Notes under the pieces: model-generated
Seen by the model: the letters and a program-made list of their open reading frames with translations, nothing else
Told to the model about the DNA's origin: nothing
Databases searched by the model: none
Program-made: the position numbers and the translations under genes
Assembly: GCA_003166865.1 (NCBI GenBank)
Contig: PMUP01000020.1
Location: 26,948 to 90,947, forward strand
DNA: 64,000 bases
Direction: 5' to 3'
DNA from: Bryobacterales bacterium
GTDB lineage: Bacteria > Acidobacteriota > Terriglobia > Bryobacterales > Bryobacteraceae
Part shown: in pieces, positions 32,668-42,092 of the stretch
Numbering within the stretch: position 1 is the stretch's first letter
Layout of the letters: each line of letters begins with the position of its first letter

Positions 32668-34070
32668 AGGCGCCTGAAACAGAGATTCAGCAGGCCGTCG
32701 ACGATCCCCGGCTCCAGCTCGCCATCTATACAGCTACCCGCAGGCTGATCGATCATCGTGCCGGCGTCGTCAGCGACGAGGTTTTGCCGCATTACCAGGA
32801 TCTTCGCAACGAAGCCAACGCGATCAAGAAACACACCATCGAGAACCTCGACTACTATCTGGAACAGCTGGAATCGAACGTGATCGCGCACGGCGGCAAC
32901 GTCGTCTTCTGCCGCACCGGCCAAGAGGCCGCCGACTTCGTCCTCGATCTCGCGAAGCAGCGCGGCGTGCACATGCTGGTGAAATCGAAATCCATGACCA
33001 GCGAGGAGATCCATTTCAACGAGCGCCTGGAAAAGCATCACCTCGAAGCCGTCGAAACCGATCTGGGCGAGTACATCCTCCAGCTCGCACACCAGCGGCC
33101 GTATCACATCGTCGCGCCCGCGCTGCATCTCACGCGCTATGACGTCGCCGATGTCTTCACTAAGGAACTAGGCGCCGAAAACGAAGTGGTAATCGAGAAA
33201 CAAACCAAATTTGCCCGCGGTGTTTTGCGCCAGAAGTTTCTGCAAGCTGACATCGGCGTTAGTGGCGCTAATTTCCTGATCGCCGATTCGGGTGCCATCG
33301 TGGTGGTGGAAAACGAAGGCAACGCCCGGCTCAGCACCTCGGCGCCGAAGATCCACATCGCCATCGCCGGCATCGAGAAGGTGATTCCGCGCGCGCAGGA
33401 TCTCGCGGTTTTCCTGAACCTGCTGGGCCGCAGCGCCACTGGCCAGCCGCTGACCGTTTACACATCGTTTCTCTCGGGTCCGCGGCGCGCCACCGAAATC
33501 GACGGTCCCGACGAGTTTTACTTACTCCTGCTCGACAACGGCCGCACCAAGCTGCTCGAAGATCCGGAGAAACGCCAGTCGCTATACTGCATCCGCTGCG
33601 GCGCATGCCTGAACCATTGCCCGGTGTACCGCAAGATTGGCGGCCACAATTATCCGTGGGTTTACTCGGGGCCCATCGGCGCCATTATCACGCCCCAGTT
33701 TCACGGTGTCACTGAGGATACGTGGCTGCCATTCGCGTCCAGCCTGTGCGGCGCTTGCGCCGAGGTCTGCCCGGTCAAAATTGAGATTCCGAAACTGCTG
33801 ATCAAACTTCGCGAAGAGGTCACGGAAGTCCAGCGACGCCAAGGCGCAGGGGATCTGGAGCGTTTCGCATTCCGGCTTTTTGCCTGGATTGCGACTCATC
33901 CGAAGATCTATCTGCTGCTCGCGAGCCTGGGATCGCTTTTCTTTCCGATCGTGCCGAAGATCGGACCGCTGAAGAAATGGGCTAGCCAGCGGAGTTTGCC
34001 AGAGCCGGCGAACCAGAGCTTTCATCAGTATTGGGCGAGCAGGGTGGCCGCGCGCAGAGGCTCCTCATGA
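32664..34070 (+). CDS. lutB: L-lactate utilisation protein LutB (LUD plus ferredoxin domains)
   Basis: The protein has 468 residues from ATG 32664. The N-terminal LUD domain (about 60-290) includes LVKSKSMTSEEIHFNERLE and GANFLIADSGAIVVVENEGN. Two 4Fe-4S motifs, CIRCGACLNHCPVY near 310 and CGACAEVCPVKI near 362, form the electron-transfer module. A C-terminal helical/hydrophobic region (IYLLLASLGSLFFPIV) ends the protein. This is normal LutB/YkgF architecture. ATGA overlaps at both ends couple it with lutA and lutC. Confidence 0.95.
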   Translation: MKAPETEIQQAVDDPRLQLAIYTATRRLIDHRAGVVSDEVLPHYQDLRNEANAIKKHTIENLDYYLEQLESNVIAHGGNVVFCRTGQEAADFVLDLAKQRGVHMLVKSKSMTSEEIHFNERLEKHHLEAVETDLGEYILQLAHQRPYHIVAPALHLTRYDVADVFTKELGAENEVVIEKQTKFARGVLRQKFLQADIGVSGANFLIADSGAIVVVENEGNARLSTSAPKIHIAIAGIEKVIPRAQDLAVFLNLLGRSATGQPLTVYTSFLSGPRRATEIDGPDEFYLLLLDNGRTKLLEDPEKRQSLYCIRCGACLNHCPVYRKIGGHNYPWVYSGPIGAIITPQFHGVTEDTWLPFASSLCGACAEVCPVKIEIPKLLIKLREEVTEVQRRQGAGDLERFAFRLFAWIATHPKIYLLLASLGSLFFPIVPKIGPLKKWASQRSLPEPANQSFHQYWASRVAARRGSS

Positions 34071-34723
34071 CCGCGCGCGAACAGATTCTGGGCGACATCC
34101 GGCGGTCGTTAAAGAGGGCCGCGGGCGAGCCTCCTCTAGTCGAGGCAGCCCCTCTGCCGGCCCCCGCATTGCGAGTCCCTCTAACGGACCGCAATCTCTA
34201 TGCTGACCTTTTCGGCAAAAAGTTCGAAAACTTGGGCGGAAAGTTTTTTCGGGTTCGCGATGCCGCCGCAGTCGTTCCGGCGATCGCGGAATTACTGAGC
34301 CAAAAGAGCGCCGTCGCATCGAATTCGCCGTTTCTGCGCAAATGCGGCATCACAGGACTCCCGCAGGTCCACGCCGCCTTTACCGACCGCGACGAACTGA
34401 AGGCTGCTTGCGCGGCAGCCGACATCGGGATCACCAGCGCCGATTATGCGCTCGCCGCCACGGGCACTTTCGTGATGCTTTCCAGCCACAACGAAGCCCG
34501 GCTGGTTTCGCTCTTACCGCCGGCCCACATCGCGATCTTTCCGCGCTCGCGTCTTCTCGCCAACCTCGATGAACTGCTCAGCATTCTTCCCCGCCCCGCC
34601 GACCAGACCAGTTCCATGGTTTTGATCACCGGCCCCAGCCGCACCGCCGATATCGAACAGATCCTGGTTCGCGGCGTGCATGGTCCGGGCGAAATTTACG
34701 CCGTGATCGTTGACGAAGAGTGA
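34067..34723 (+). CDS. lutC: L-lactate utilisation protein LutC (LUD domain)
   Basis: The protein has 218 residues. I chose ATG 34067 because it overlaps the lutB TGA (ATGA) and gives MTAREQILGDIRRSLK, the usual LutC/YkgG start. The LUD domain ends with ITSADYALAATGTFVMLSSHNEARLVSLLPPAHIAI and LITGPSRTADIEQILVRGVHGPGE, all typical. It is the third subunit of the lactate oxidation complex. It converges on the OPT transporter gene with no gap. No lactate permease is adjacent, unlike many lut loci. Confidence 0.95.
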   Translation: MTAREQILGDIRRSLKRAAGEPPLVEAAPLPAPALRVPLTDRNLYADLFGKKFENLGGKFFRVRDAAAVVPAIAELLSQKSAVASNSPFLRKCGITGLPQVHAAFTDRDELKAACAAADIGITSADYALAATGTFVMLSSHNEARLVSLLPPAHIAIFPRSRLLANLDELLSILPRPADQTSSMVLITGPSRTADIEQILVRGVHGPGEIYAVIVDEE

Positions 34724-36691
34724 CTATTCCGCACTCGCCGGAATCCGAATCAAGACATAGGCTATGGCGGCGAATCCGAGCAGCGACAGCCAACCTCCCC
34801 AAGCCGGGTAAAAGCTGAAAGTCGCGATGGACGGCAATCCCGTTAGAAACACCACGGCCAGCAGGATGCCGACGATGGCTTCGCCCGCGATCAGGCCCGA
34901 CGCCAGCAGCGTGCCCTTCTCTTCGATGATCAATTTCTCTTCGACGCTGCGCCGGGCGGAGACGCGGTTGAGAATCCACTTGACCAAGCCGCCGACAAAA
35001 ATCGCCGACGAAGTACTGAAAGGCAGGTACATTCCGACGGCGATCAGCATCGGCGAGCGAGCGCCGCACAGCAGCAGAGCAACTCCAAAGGCCGCTCCGA
35101 TTCCGAGCAGTCCCCAGGCCATCTGTCCGCCGACGATTCCTTTTGCCAATTGGGCCATCAAGCCCGCCTGAGGCGCGGGCAGCGCGCGCCCACCGATGCC
35201 GCCAGTAGCGAGGTTCGCCTGGTGCAGCGCGATGATCGGCCCCATCAGAAAAAACGCCAGCAGAATTACGGAAATGATTTCGACGACTTCCATTTTCCAG
35301 GGCGTGCCACCCAGCAGGTGCCCGGCCTTCAAATCTTGAATCAGCGATCCCGACACCGAGCAGGCTACGCAGACCACCGCAGCGACGCCGAGCACGGCCG
35401 CGACTCCCGCGAGGCCGGTGACGCCGATGGTCAGCATCACGAGAGCCGCGATAATCAATGCGGCCAGCGTCAATCCCGACAGCGGTTGGTTGGAGCTGCC
35501 GACCAGGCCGACCAAATAACCGCCAACCGCCGAAAGCAGAAATCCAGTCACCGTCATGATCAGCGCGGCAACAATCGCGGAACCGATCCCGCGCGTGAAG
35601 TAGTAGTAGATGGCGGTGATGGGAATGAGCAAGACGGCAATCGAAAGCACCACCCAGCGAGGCGGAATGTCGCGTTCGGTGGGATCGAGTGTTTTGGCTT
35701 CGTGGGACGCGGTGGCCGAAGCGCTGAAGATCCCGCGCAGCGAAGTCCACAACGACTCGCGCATGGAGAACATAGTGCTGGCAGCGCCGACCAGCATGGT
35801 GCCGACGGCGATTGGCCGGACGACGTTGAACCAAACCGTATTGGCGGCGACGGCGGGATCATTGCTTCCGATGCGGCGCGGCAGATCCGGATCGAAGAAC
35901 AGCAGCAACGGGATCAGGATCCACCAGGCGATGATGCCGCCCGCGACGTTGATGGATGATAGCTCGGGTCCGATGATGTAGCCGATGCCGATAAGCGCGG
36001 GCGAGAGGCTGGGCGTGGACCACGGAATGCCGCCGAAATGCGTGACATCGCCGATGGGCTTCTTTTCGATGTCGAAGTGCTGGATGACCGAGCGCGGGAA
36101 TTTGAGAAAGCCGTCGACATATTCGCGGAAGATCTGCGCGCCTTTGTCGTCGGTCAAAATCTCGATGAGTCCGCCGAATCCCAATGCGCCGAAGATGTAG
36201 CGGGGAGCTTTGCTGGCCGAAGCTTCGCCGGCTTTGACGATCTCATAGCTTGCTACGCTTTCGGGCCACGGCAGCGGCGCGTCAACGCACAATGGGCGGC
36301 GCAGCAAAATGATGAAGAACACTCCGATCAATCCGCCGACCAGCAGCACCAGAGTGGCTTCCCAATAATGCGACCGCAGATCGCTCCACAGCCGCTGGCC
36401 GCCGATTTCGACCATCATGAACGCGGGGATGGTGAAGATGGCGCCGGCCACCAGCGCTTCTCCGACCGATGCCGCGGTGCGCGTGATGTTCTGCTCGAGG
36501 ATGCCGCCGCGAAACCACGGGATGCGGAACAGCGCCATCGCGATGACGGCCGCGGGAATGGTGGCGGCGACGGTTTGGCCGGCTTTCATTCCCAGGTACG
36601 CGTTGGCCGATCCGAAAACGAAGGCCAGGAAGATGCCGAGGGCCACCGCCTTGACGGTCATCTCCGGCGGCGCTTTCACGGGAATTTGCAC
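34724..36691 (-). CDS. OPT-family transporter
   Basis: The protein has 655 residues and about 14-16 hydrophobic helices. It opens with the OPT signature MTVKAVALGIFLAFVFGSANAYLGMKAGQTVAATIPAAVIAM and has SVSGSLIQDLKAGHLLGGTPW in the second half and MGPIIALHQANLATGG near 490. Bacterial members import oligopeptides or metal-chelate compounds by proton coupling; the substrate is not determinable. It ends directly at the end of lutC on the opposite strand. It is probably monocistronic. Confidence 0.9.
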   Translation of the reverse strand: MQIPVKAPPEMTVKAVALGIFLAFVFGSANAYLGMKAGQTVAATIPAAVIAMALFRIPWFRGGILEQNITRTAASVGEALVAGAIFTIPAFMMVEIGGQRLWSDLRSHYWEATLVLLVGGLIGVFFIILLRRPLCVDAPLPWPESVASYEIVKAGEASASKAPRYIFGALGFGGLIEILTDDKGAQIFREYVDGFLKFPRSVIQHFDIEKKPIGDVTHFGGIPWSTPSLSPALIGIGYIIGPELSSINVAGGIIAWWILIPLLLFFDPDLPRRIGSNDPAVAANTVWFNVVRPIAVGTMLVGAASTMFSMRESLWTSLRGIFSASATASHEAKTLDPTERDIPPRWVVLSIAVLLIPITAIYYYFTRGIGSAIVAALIMTVTGFLLSAVGGYLVGLVGSSNQPLSGLTLAALIIAALVMLTIGVTGLAGVAAVLGVAAVVCVACSVSGSLIQDLKAGHLLGGTPWKMEVVEIISVILLAFFLMGPIIALHQANLATGGIGGRALPAPQAGLMAQLAKGIVGGQMAWGLLGIGAAFGVALLLCGARSPMLIAVGMYLPFSTSSAIFVGGLVKWILNRVSARRSVEEKLIIEEKGTLLASGLIAGEAIVGILLAVVFLTGLPSIATFSFYPAWGGWLSLLGFAAIAYVLIRIPASAE

Positions 36692-36734
36692 TTACGAATG
36701 TTACCGCAGCAGGGCGACGGGACGCGTAAGGTTG

Positions 36735-37352
36735 TTATGCGTCGAAAGCGGCGGCCACTCGGAACTCAGGCCCTGGCGATGCGAGCGGAGTCACGGTTTC
36801 CTCTTCCCCGTAGGCTGTGACTGAAAGGTACAGCCCCTCGCGCGGGTCACGATGCACGACGAGCCGGCGCGCGGCCACATCGATGACCCAGTATTCGACG
36901 ATTCCGGCACGGGCATACAACTCGGCCTTCGTGGTCAGGTCGAAGCCCTGGGTTGAGTCAGAGGTCGAGTCGGAGATTTCGACCACCAGGCGAAGATCGC
37001 CCGGCCGCGGATTAGCATCCTGGAAATCACGCGAGGGCTTGGCCAGGACGACCAGGTCGGGCTCCGGCTCGTTGGTCGGGTTATCCTCTGGGGCGACGTC
37101 GATTGGCGCTTCCGGATTCACAAACTGTTCACCGAAGGTGCGCACCAACCATGCTTGTACGGCGACAAGGGCATTCACGTGGGGACGCTTCTTGCCCATT
37201 TTGCTGATCAACTCTCCTTGGACCAGTTCCAGGCGCTGCTGATCCCACAATCCGGAGTCCTCGAGGGCGACACATTCCGCGCGGGTCCAGCGCTTGCGTG
37301 GAGGATCCACGGGAACTGGGCGATAGGGCCGGTCCGTAATGACTGTCGGCAT
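36735..37352 (-). CDS. Uma2-family (PD-(D/E)XK nuclease-fold) protein
   Basis: The protein has 205 residues. It matches the Uma2/DUF820 family common in cyanobacteria and acidobacteria. Landmarks are WDQQRLELVQGELISKMGKKRPH, then NEPEPDLVVLAKPS, LRLVVEISDSTSDSTQ and KAELYARAGIVEYWVIDVAARRLVVHRDP. The aspartate of PDLVV, the glutamate of VVEIS and the lysine of KAELY form a PD-(D/E)XK-type site. The biological function of the family is unclear; a mobile-element or defence link has been suggested. Confidence 0.88.
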   Translation of the reverse strand: MPTVITDRPYRPVPVDPPRKRWTRAECVALEDSGLWDQQRLELVQGELISKMGKKRPHVNALVAVQAWLVRTFGEQFVNPEAPIDVAPEDNPTNEPEPDLVVLAKPSRDFQDANPRPGDLRLVVEISDSTSDSTQGFDLTTKAELYARAGIVEYWVIDVAARRLVVHRDPREGLYLSVTAYGEEETVTPLASPGPEFRVAAAFDA

Positions 37353-37408
37353 CTACATCAATTCTAGCGGCATTTTGTGCGCGAGTTGAATCCCATATAA
37401 TAGACCCA

Positions 37409-37837
37409 ATGGATCCTGGTTTGCGCGCTGAAAGACGGCTTGGGTTCGCTGCGGGCATTACCACGGTGGCTAGTTCTCTGTTTGGTTTCCTCTTCGCCAG
37501 CCGTGCGCCGAGCAATATACGCTGGATGATTTGGCCGCTGGGCGCCACCATGTTCTTCTTCAGCTTCGCGTTTTTATTGGTAGGTTGGTGGGCGCGACGA
37601 AGGGCTCTTGGATCGCCCGTCTCAGCAGCCGGAGCCGAGTGGGCTCGACGGCCAGAGACTCGGCTCTTGGCCTATCTGGTTGCGGCGGCAGTGACCGTCC
37701 CCTCTGCAAAACTTCAGTCCATGGCCGTTCCTGTGCCGTTCGGTAAGCTCCTAGTATGGAATTTCGCGATCCTTGCCATTTTAATAGCAATCGTCGAGTT
37801 CACCGAATGGCGCAAGCGGCGACTAGCTAGCGTCTAG
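37409..37837 (+). CDS. Small membrane protein with four hydrophobic segments, unknown
   Basis: The protein has 142 residues. Hydrophobic segments are AAGITTVASSLFGFLFA, MIWPLGATMFFFSFAFLLVGWWA, RLLAYLVAAAVTVPS and LLVWNFAILAILIAIVEF, ending in a basic WRKRRL tail. No family is recognised. It converges on the NfrB-like gene, overlapping its last four bases. A coding call rests on length, hydrophobic pattern and position. Confidence 0.55.
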   Translation: MDPGLRAERRLGFAAGITTVASSLFGFLFASRAPSNIRWMIWPLGATMFFFSFAFLLVGWWARRRALGSPVSAAGAEWARRPETRLLAYLVAAAVTVPSAKLQSMAVPVPFGKLLVWNFAILAILIAIVEFTEWRKRRLASV

Positions 37838-39693
37838 AGCAGGATTTCGGCGAGCTCTTCGAAATTCTGCGGCGTCACTAAGTGAAATCGCAGCGACAGG
37901 CGAGTGAACCCGCGGAGCGTGCGGGCCAAGGCGTCGGTGGGGATTTCGGGGCTGGCCAGAAACATGCTCCCCGAGGAGATGCGGAAGGGCAGCACGCGCC
38001 ACTGGCGCACCACGCGGCGAGGCAGCGCGCGGGCGATGTTGGTGCTGATCACCCACGGTTCCAGGCGTCCGGAGGGCAGGCTTTGCTGGAGGCTGAGCGC
38101 TTCGTACAGTTCGTCCTCAGTGATTATGCCGAGCAGCACCAGATGCTCGCCCAGGCGCATTCCCGGCGGTTGCGTTTCAAGCGCGCGCAGTACGTCGGAT
38201 TCCTCCGCGTAGGCTGAGCCGATCAGAATTTCGCCGAGCTTGCGCTTGTGCTCGATGAGCGCGCCGCGGGACGGGTAAGCATGCTCGGTTTTCACCCACA
38301 CCAGCGGCTCATGGCGGATGCGGGCGCGCAGGTAGGAGCGCACGGCTTTCCAGGTGGCGATGGTATTAATCCAATTGCCGCAGACCGAGCGGAGCGGGAC
38401 AGCGAGCGCGAACCTGGGCCCGTAGAGCCGCGCCGAGCAGCCCATCCGCACGCAGGTTTGGACGACTTGGAAGGCGAGCGTCGCCAGCAGCAATGCAGGA
38501 TGCAGCGAGTATTTCGCGATTCCCCAAGGAGCGCCCGTGCTCTCGGCGGCCACCCACGTGAGTGCGCCGTAGAGAAAAACGAAATTGCTCAACAAGCTGA
38601 GCGGGTGTCCGAACAGTCCCTTGCGATCGCGCCAAAACCAATAGACCTCGGGCAGGCTGCCGCGCCAGCCGTGGCGCTCCCAGGATTGCAGTCCGATGCC
38701 CTGGATCCAGCGAGAGCGTTGGCGGATGGCGGATCGCACGGTGCGCGGGAAGAATTCGCGCGTGGCCACGATGCTGGCTGCGAGTTTGGAGGCGCCGTGC
38801 TTCGCGAGAGGCACGAACATTTGCCTGCATGCGAGCTTGTGCAGACGCAATCCGTTCTCATAGTCCTCGGTGAGGCAGGCCGGTTCGAAGATCAGATTGT
38901 GCTCGGCATTGGCTAGCATTTCGAGCGCGCGGCGCGTGTATCCGGTCCCGACGCCATTGGAGGGAATGAAGCTGTTCATGAGCTGGCGCGCGGGCATGTC
39001 CTTGAGTTGCCACTCGGCGAACTCGTCGCAGTAGATGCCGTGAACCAGGTCGCGCAACGGCGTGGGAAGAGGCAGCACCGGAATCTGCACCATGTCGAAC
39101 TCTTCCGCGTAGGCGTTGATATAGGAGAAGGCCTCGGGATGAATGAGATCTTCGGCGTCGTGGGTGATGATGATGTCGAAGCGGACATCACCCCGCGGGC
39201 TGTGATGCTCCTCAAAGAGGAGCATGCGCTGATAAATCCAGTTGAGGCAGTCGGCTTTGGAAGTGGGTCCGTTGTGCGGGCAGACCGCGAGGTGAACGTG
39301 CCTGAATCGACTTTCGAGCTCGCGGATGGCGTCGAGCGTGGGATCGTCGTTCGGGTAAGCGCCAATAAAAAAATGATAGTTGGAGTAGTTGATGGCGGAG
39401 ACATTGTGCTCCACCATGCCGGCGATGACGGCATGTTCATGCCAGAGCGGGACGAAGACGGCGATGCGTTTTTCGATGTGCGGCGATTCTTTCTGTTTTG
39501 TCGCCAACGTACTGGAAAGACGGCGCCTTAGCATCGCTTGTAGCCAGGCCCAGAGGCACACACAATCGAGCGCCAGATCGTCCAGGCCACTGATGAGGAT
39601 GACGAGCGCCAGCGGGAACAGACATCCGGCCACCCAGGCGTCGCACCGGGCGACCACGGGGAGGAGCCACCCGGACAAAAGAGCGGAAGTCAC
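37834..39693 (-). CDS. NfrB-like membrane glycosyltransferase with C-terminal MshEN module
   Basis: The protein has 619 residues. After N-terminal membrane helices comes a family-2 glycosyltransferase domain (about 70-330). It has RIAVFVPLWHEHAVIAGMVEHN, FFIGAYPNDDPT, donor/metal motif ITHDAEDLIHP and RQRSRWIQG (the QxxRW motif of processive GT2 enzymes). Further membrane helices follow. The C-terminus carries two 24-residue MshEN motifs, at 485-508 (KLGEIL...LETQ) and 513-536 (RLGEHLVLLGIITEDELYEA...LQ), the second a full match to the c-di-GMP-binding consensus. The layout matches E. coli NfrB, a c-di-GMP-activated exopolysaccharide transferase used as a phage N4 receptor. It probably makes or exports a surface polysaccharide. 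Confidence 0.85.
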   Translation of the reverse strand: MTSALLSGWLLPVVARCDAWVAGCLFPLALVILISGLDDLALDCVCLWAWLQAMLRRRLSSTLATKQKESPHIEKRIAVFVPLWHEHAVIAGMVEHNVSAINYSNYHFFIGAYPNDDPTLDAIRELESRFRHVHLAVCPHNGPTSKADCLNWIYQRMLLFEEHHSPRGDVRFDIIITHDAEDLIHPEAFSYINAYAEEFDMVQIPVLPLPTPLRDLVHGIYCDEFAEWQLKDMPARQLMNSFIPSNGVGTGYTRRALEMLANAEHNLIFEPACLTEDYENGLRLHKLACRQMFVPLAKHGASKLAASIVATREFFPRTVRSAIRQRSRWIQGIGLQSWERHGWRGSLPEVYWFWRDRKGLFGHPLSLLSNFVFLYGALTWVAAESTGAPWGIAKYSLHPALLLATLAFQVVQTCVRMGCSARLYGPRFALAVPLRSVCGNWINTIATWKAVRSYLRARIRHEPLVWVKTEHAYPSRGALIEHKRKLGEILIGSAYAEESDVLRALETQPPGMRLGEHLVLLGIITEDELYEALSLQQSLPSGRLEPWVISTNIARALPRRVVRQWRVLPFRISSGSMFLASPEIPTDALARTLRGFTRLSLRFHLVTPQNFEELAEILL

Positions 39694-39850
39694 CCGGTAT
39701 GGTAGTGGACCAGGAGTGGAAAGCTCGCAGAGTTTGTTGCAGCCACGATGTACAGGGGATATCCAACCAAAACCGGGGTAGTTTCATTTGGGCCTTAGTG
39801 TCTTGCCTCGACTATACGGTGGCGGGCATTCTGTCGATTGGAGTGGCAAG

Positions 39851-41173
39851 ATGAAGCTTCGACCGCGTGTAACGATCGCTAACTTCGTTCTAGGACTTGG
39901 CTGCGCCGCGTTTGTCTCGAGCGAGACGCCAGCCCAGACAACGAAAGAGCAGACGCTGTTGGTGGCCGTGAGCGATGCCGGGCAGTGGAAAGCCACGGAT
40001 CCGCGCGTGGCGAAAGCTCACGAGAATCTGGCGGATTATTACTCGGCCGAGGGCCGCTACGCGGATGCCGAGCGAGTGTACCAAAAGACGCTCGAGCTGG
40101 ACGAGGACATGCTGGGGCGTGCGAATCCGGCGATCGTTCCAGCCATCGACGATTTGGCGCGAGTCGTTTTCGCGCAAATGAAATACGATCGGGCGGCGGA
40201 GTTGATGGCACGCGAGCTGCGGATCATGGAGCGCGAGTATGGCGACAACGATCCGAAGCTGGCCCCGTCACTGGAGCAAACAGCGCGCGTGCTCGAGTCG
40301 GGCGGGAAGTATGCGGAAGCGGAGAAGTTTCTAGCGCGAGCCGTGGCGATTCGGGAGAAGGCGTCGGGCCCGGACAGTCTCGATCTGGCGCCGGACTTGA
40401 GTCAACTGGCGCGAGTGAATGTGGCGAAGCAGAATTTGGCGGGCGCCGAGGGATTGTATCAGCGGGTGCTGAAGATCCAGCTCAAGACGGTTTCGCCCAA
40501 CAGTCCCGAGCTGCTGCCGGCGTTGGATGCGTTGGCGTCGCTGAACCTCGAGCAGAACCAGCTCGATCAGAAGCATGACGCCGAGCCGCTGCTGAAGCAA
40601 ACGCTATTCATTCGCGAGGGGAGCGTCGGTCCAAACCACGTGGACGTGGCGAAGAATCTGGACAAGCTGGCGGCGATGTACACCGAGCAGAAGCGCTTCG
40701 CGGAGGCGGAAAAGGCGAGCGAGCGGGCGCTGTTCATCTGGATGAAAGAGCTGAAACCGGGCAGCGCGGAGCTGGCGGACAAATACGAGAAGGTGGCCGA
40801 GCTCTACCAAGCGCTGAATCGGCCGGCGGACGCCGAGCCGCTGGTGCAACAGGTGTTGACGGCCCGCGAGAGCGATATGGTGGCGAGCTTGAACACGCTG
40901 GCCGCGATTTATGTCAGCAGGCAAAATTTGACCGACGCCGAACCGCTCTACCGGCTGTCGCTGACGATTCTGGACAAGCGCGGGATCTTGAGCGGCAAAC
41001 GGCCCTTGTCGTTGGACAGCAGCCAGGACAACCTGGATTTGCTGGCCGAGACCGCGCTCGATTACGTCGATTTGCTGAAGAAGATGAAGCGCAAGTCCGA
41101 TGCGAGCAAGCTGGAGGCGCGCATTCGCGCGGTCACGGGGAAGAGCGTCGCGCCCAAGAAGAAGGCGAGCTAG
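39851..41173 (+). CDS. Exported TPR-repeat protein
   Basis: The protein has 440 residues from ATG 39851 (GGAG eight bases upstream). A signal peptide (VTIANFVLGLGCAAFVSSETPAQ) precedes at least seven tetratricopeptide repeats of the long Tpr_12/kinesin-light-chain style, for example AHENLADYYSAEGRYADAER and NLDKLAAMYTEQKRFAEAEK. The C-terminus is basic (KKKAS). It is divergent from the NfrB-like gene. NfrA, the partner of NfrB, is also a TPR protein but has a long beta-barrel that this one lacks, so a partner role is only a possibility. Confidence 0.8.
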   Translation: MKLRPRVTIANFVLGLGCAAFVSSETPAQTTKEQTLLVAVSDAGQWKATDPRVAKAHENLADYYSAEGRYADAERVYQKTLELDEDMLGRANPAIVPAIDDLARVVFAQMKYDRAAELMARELRIMEREYGDNDPKLAPSLEQTARVLESGGKYAEAEKFLARAVAIREKASGPDSLDLAPDLSQLARVNVAKQNLAGAEGLYQRVLKIQLKTVSPNSPELLPALDALASLNLEQNQLDQKHDAEPLLKQTLFIREGSVGPNHVDVAKNLDKLAAMYTEQKRFAEAEKASERALFIWMKELKPGSAELADKYEKVAELYQALNRPADAEPLVQQVLTARESDMVASLNTLAAIYVSRQNLTDAEPLYRLSLTILDKRGILSGKRPLSLDSSQDNLDLLAETALDYVDLLKKMKRKSDASKLEARIRAVTGKSVAPKKKAS

Positions 41174-41182
41174 ACCGCTCCG

Positions 41183-41932
41183 TCAGGGCCGCGGTTCGGC
41201 ATTCGGATTCGGGCCGTGAAACAGCTTGTGCTTGAGGTCTGGCCAGAACTCCTTCAGCACCTGCGAGACAGCGTCGATGCCGATCTGCTCTCCTGTTTTT
41301 TGCACGTTGTCGGGGAAACTGTGGCCGTCAGGATAATACAAGTTCGAAATCGCAGTGCCGGTAGCATTGCCGAGGACTTCCGAGAAGTTGAACCGCATTC
41401 CGCCGGCGTCCGTGTGCGTCACGAAGACGCGAGTGGCGGCGTACCACGTCCGCGACCAGATGCCGCCGTATCCGCGGCGAAAGTAACGCGGGTCCTCGTG
41501 GAGCATGCTCGGGAAGATGCCCTCTGTCATCATATTGCCGATGGCTTGATCGGCGTATGAGGTGCCGACACGCCTGCCGTAGCCAGCCCATCCCTGGCCG
41601 AAGGCCGGATGGGAGTTGTCCGCCTGTCCCCAGGCGGCAATAACGGCAGCCAAGCCCACCAGCGGATAGTCGAAGGAATCCTTGACCGCGATGGTGAATT
41701 TCTGTTTGACGGTGATCGGCATGTAGACCGCGGTTGTATTGGCGGTCCGGTAGTTGGGAAGGACTCCGAAAATGCGCTTGTCGGGAGCCGGCGGTTCGGT
41801 TTGGCCGGGTTGAAGGGGCGGAGGAGCAGTCGCGGGAGCAGGTGGCGCAGTAGGCGGCGTATCGGCAGTTTGAGCGAAGGCGAAGCCGCATGCTAGTAAA
41901 ACGGCGAACAGGGATCGAAGGTAAGAAGTCAT
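41183..41932 (-). CDS. Exported protein, unknown function
   Basis: The protein has 249 residues from ATG 41932; a TTG at 41944 is less likely. A signal peptide (LFAVLLACGFAFAQ) and a Pro/Ala/Thr-rich spacer lead into a conserved-looking domain with RIFGVLPNYRTANTT, KQKFTIAVKDSFDYPL, GYGRRVGTSYADQAIGNMMTEGIFPSMLHEDPRYFRRG and GTAISNLYYPD. This pattern recurs in acidobacterial proteins of unknown function. The aromatic/Gly-rich domain suggests an outer-membrane or periplasmic protein. It converges on the TPR gene nine bases away. Confidence 0.6.
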   Translation of the reverse strand: MTSYLRSLFAVLLACGFAFAQTADTPPTAPPAPATAPPPLQPGQTEPPAPDKRIFGVLPNYRTANTTAVYMPITVKQKFTIAVKDSFDYPLVGLAAVIAAWGQADNSHPAFGQGWAGYGRRVGTSYADQAIGNMMTEGIFPSMLHEDPRYFRRGYGGIWSRTWYAATRVFVTHTDAGGMRFNFSEVLGNATGTAISNLYYPDGHSFPDNVQKTGEQIGIDAVSQVLKEFWPDLKHKLFHGPNPNAEPRP

Positions 41933-42092
41933 TAATCGTGACAAAAACGGGGACCGGAAAGCGAACTACAATTTCATTCTACAAGGTTGGCGACGCAGGG
42001 TGGGCGGGCTGGTTCCAAACTTTACGAAACGTTAAGCAACGCCGACCCCGCGGGCGTCTCGTCTTAGGGCATGCGCCTTAGGGAGTCCGTCC

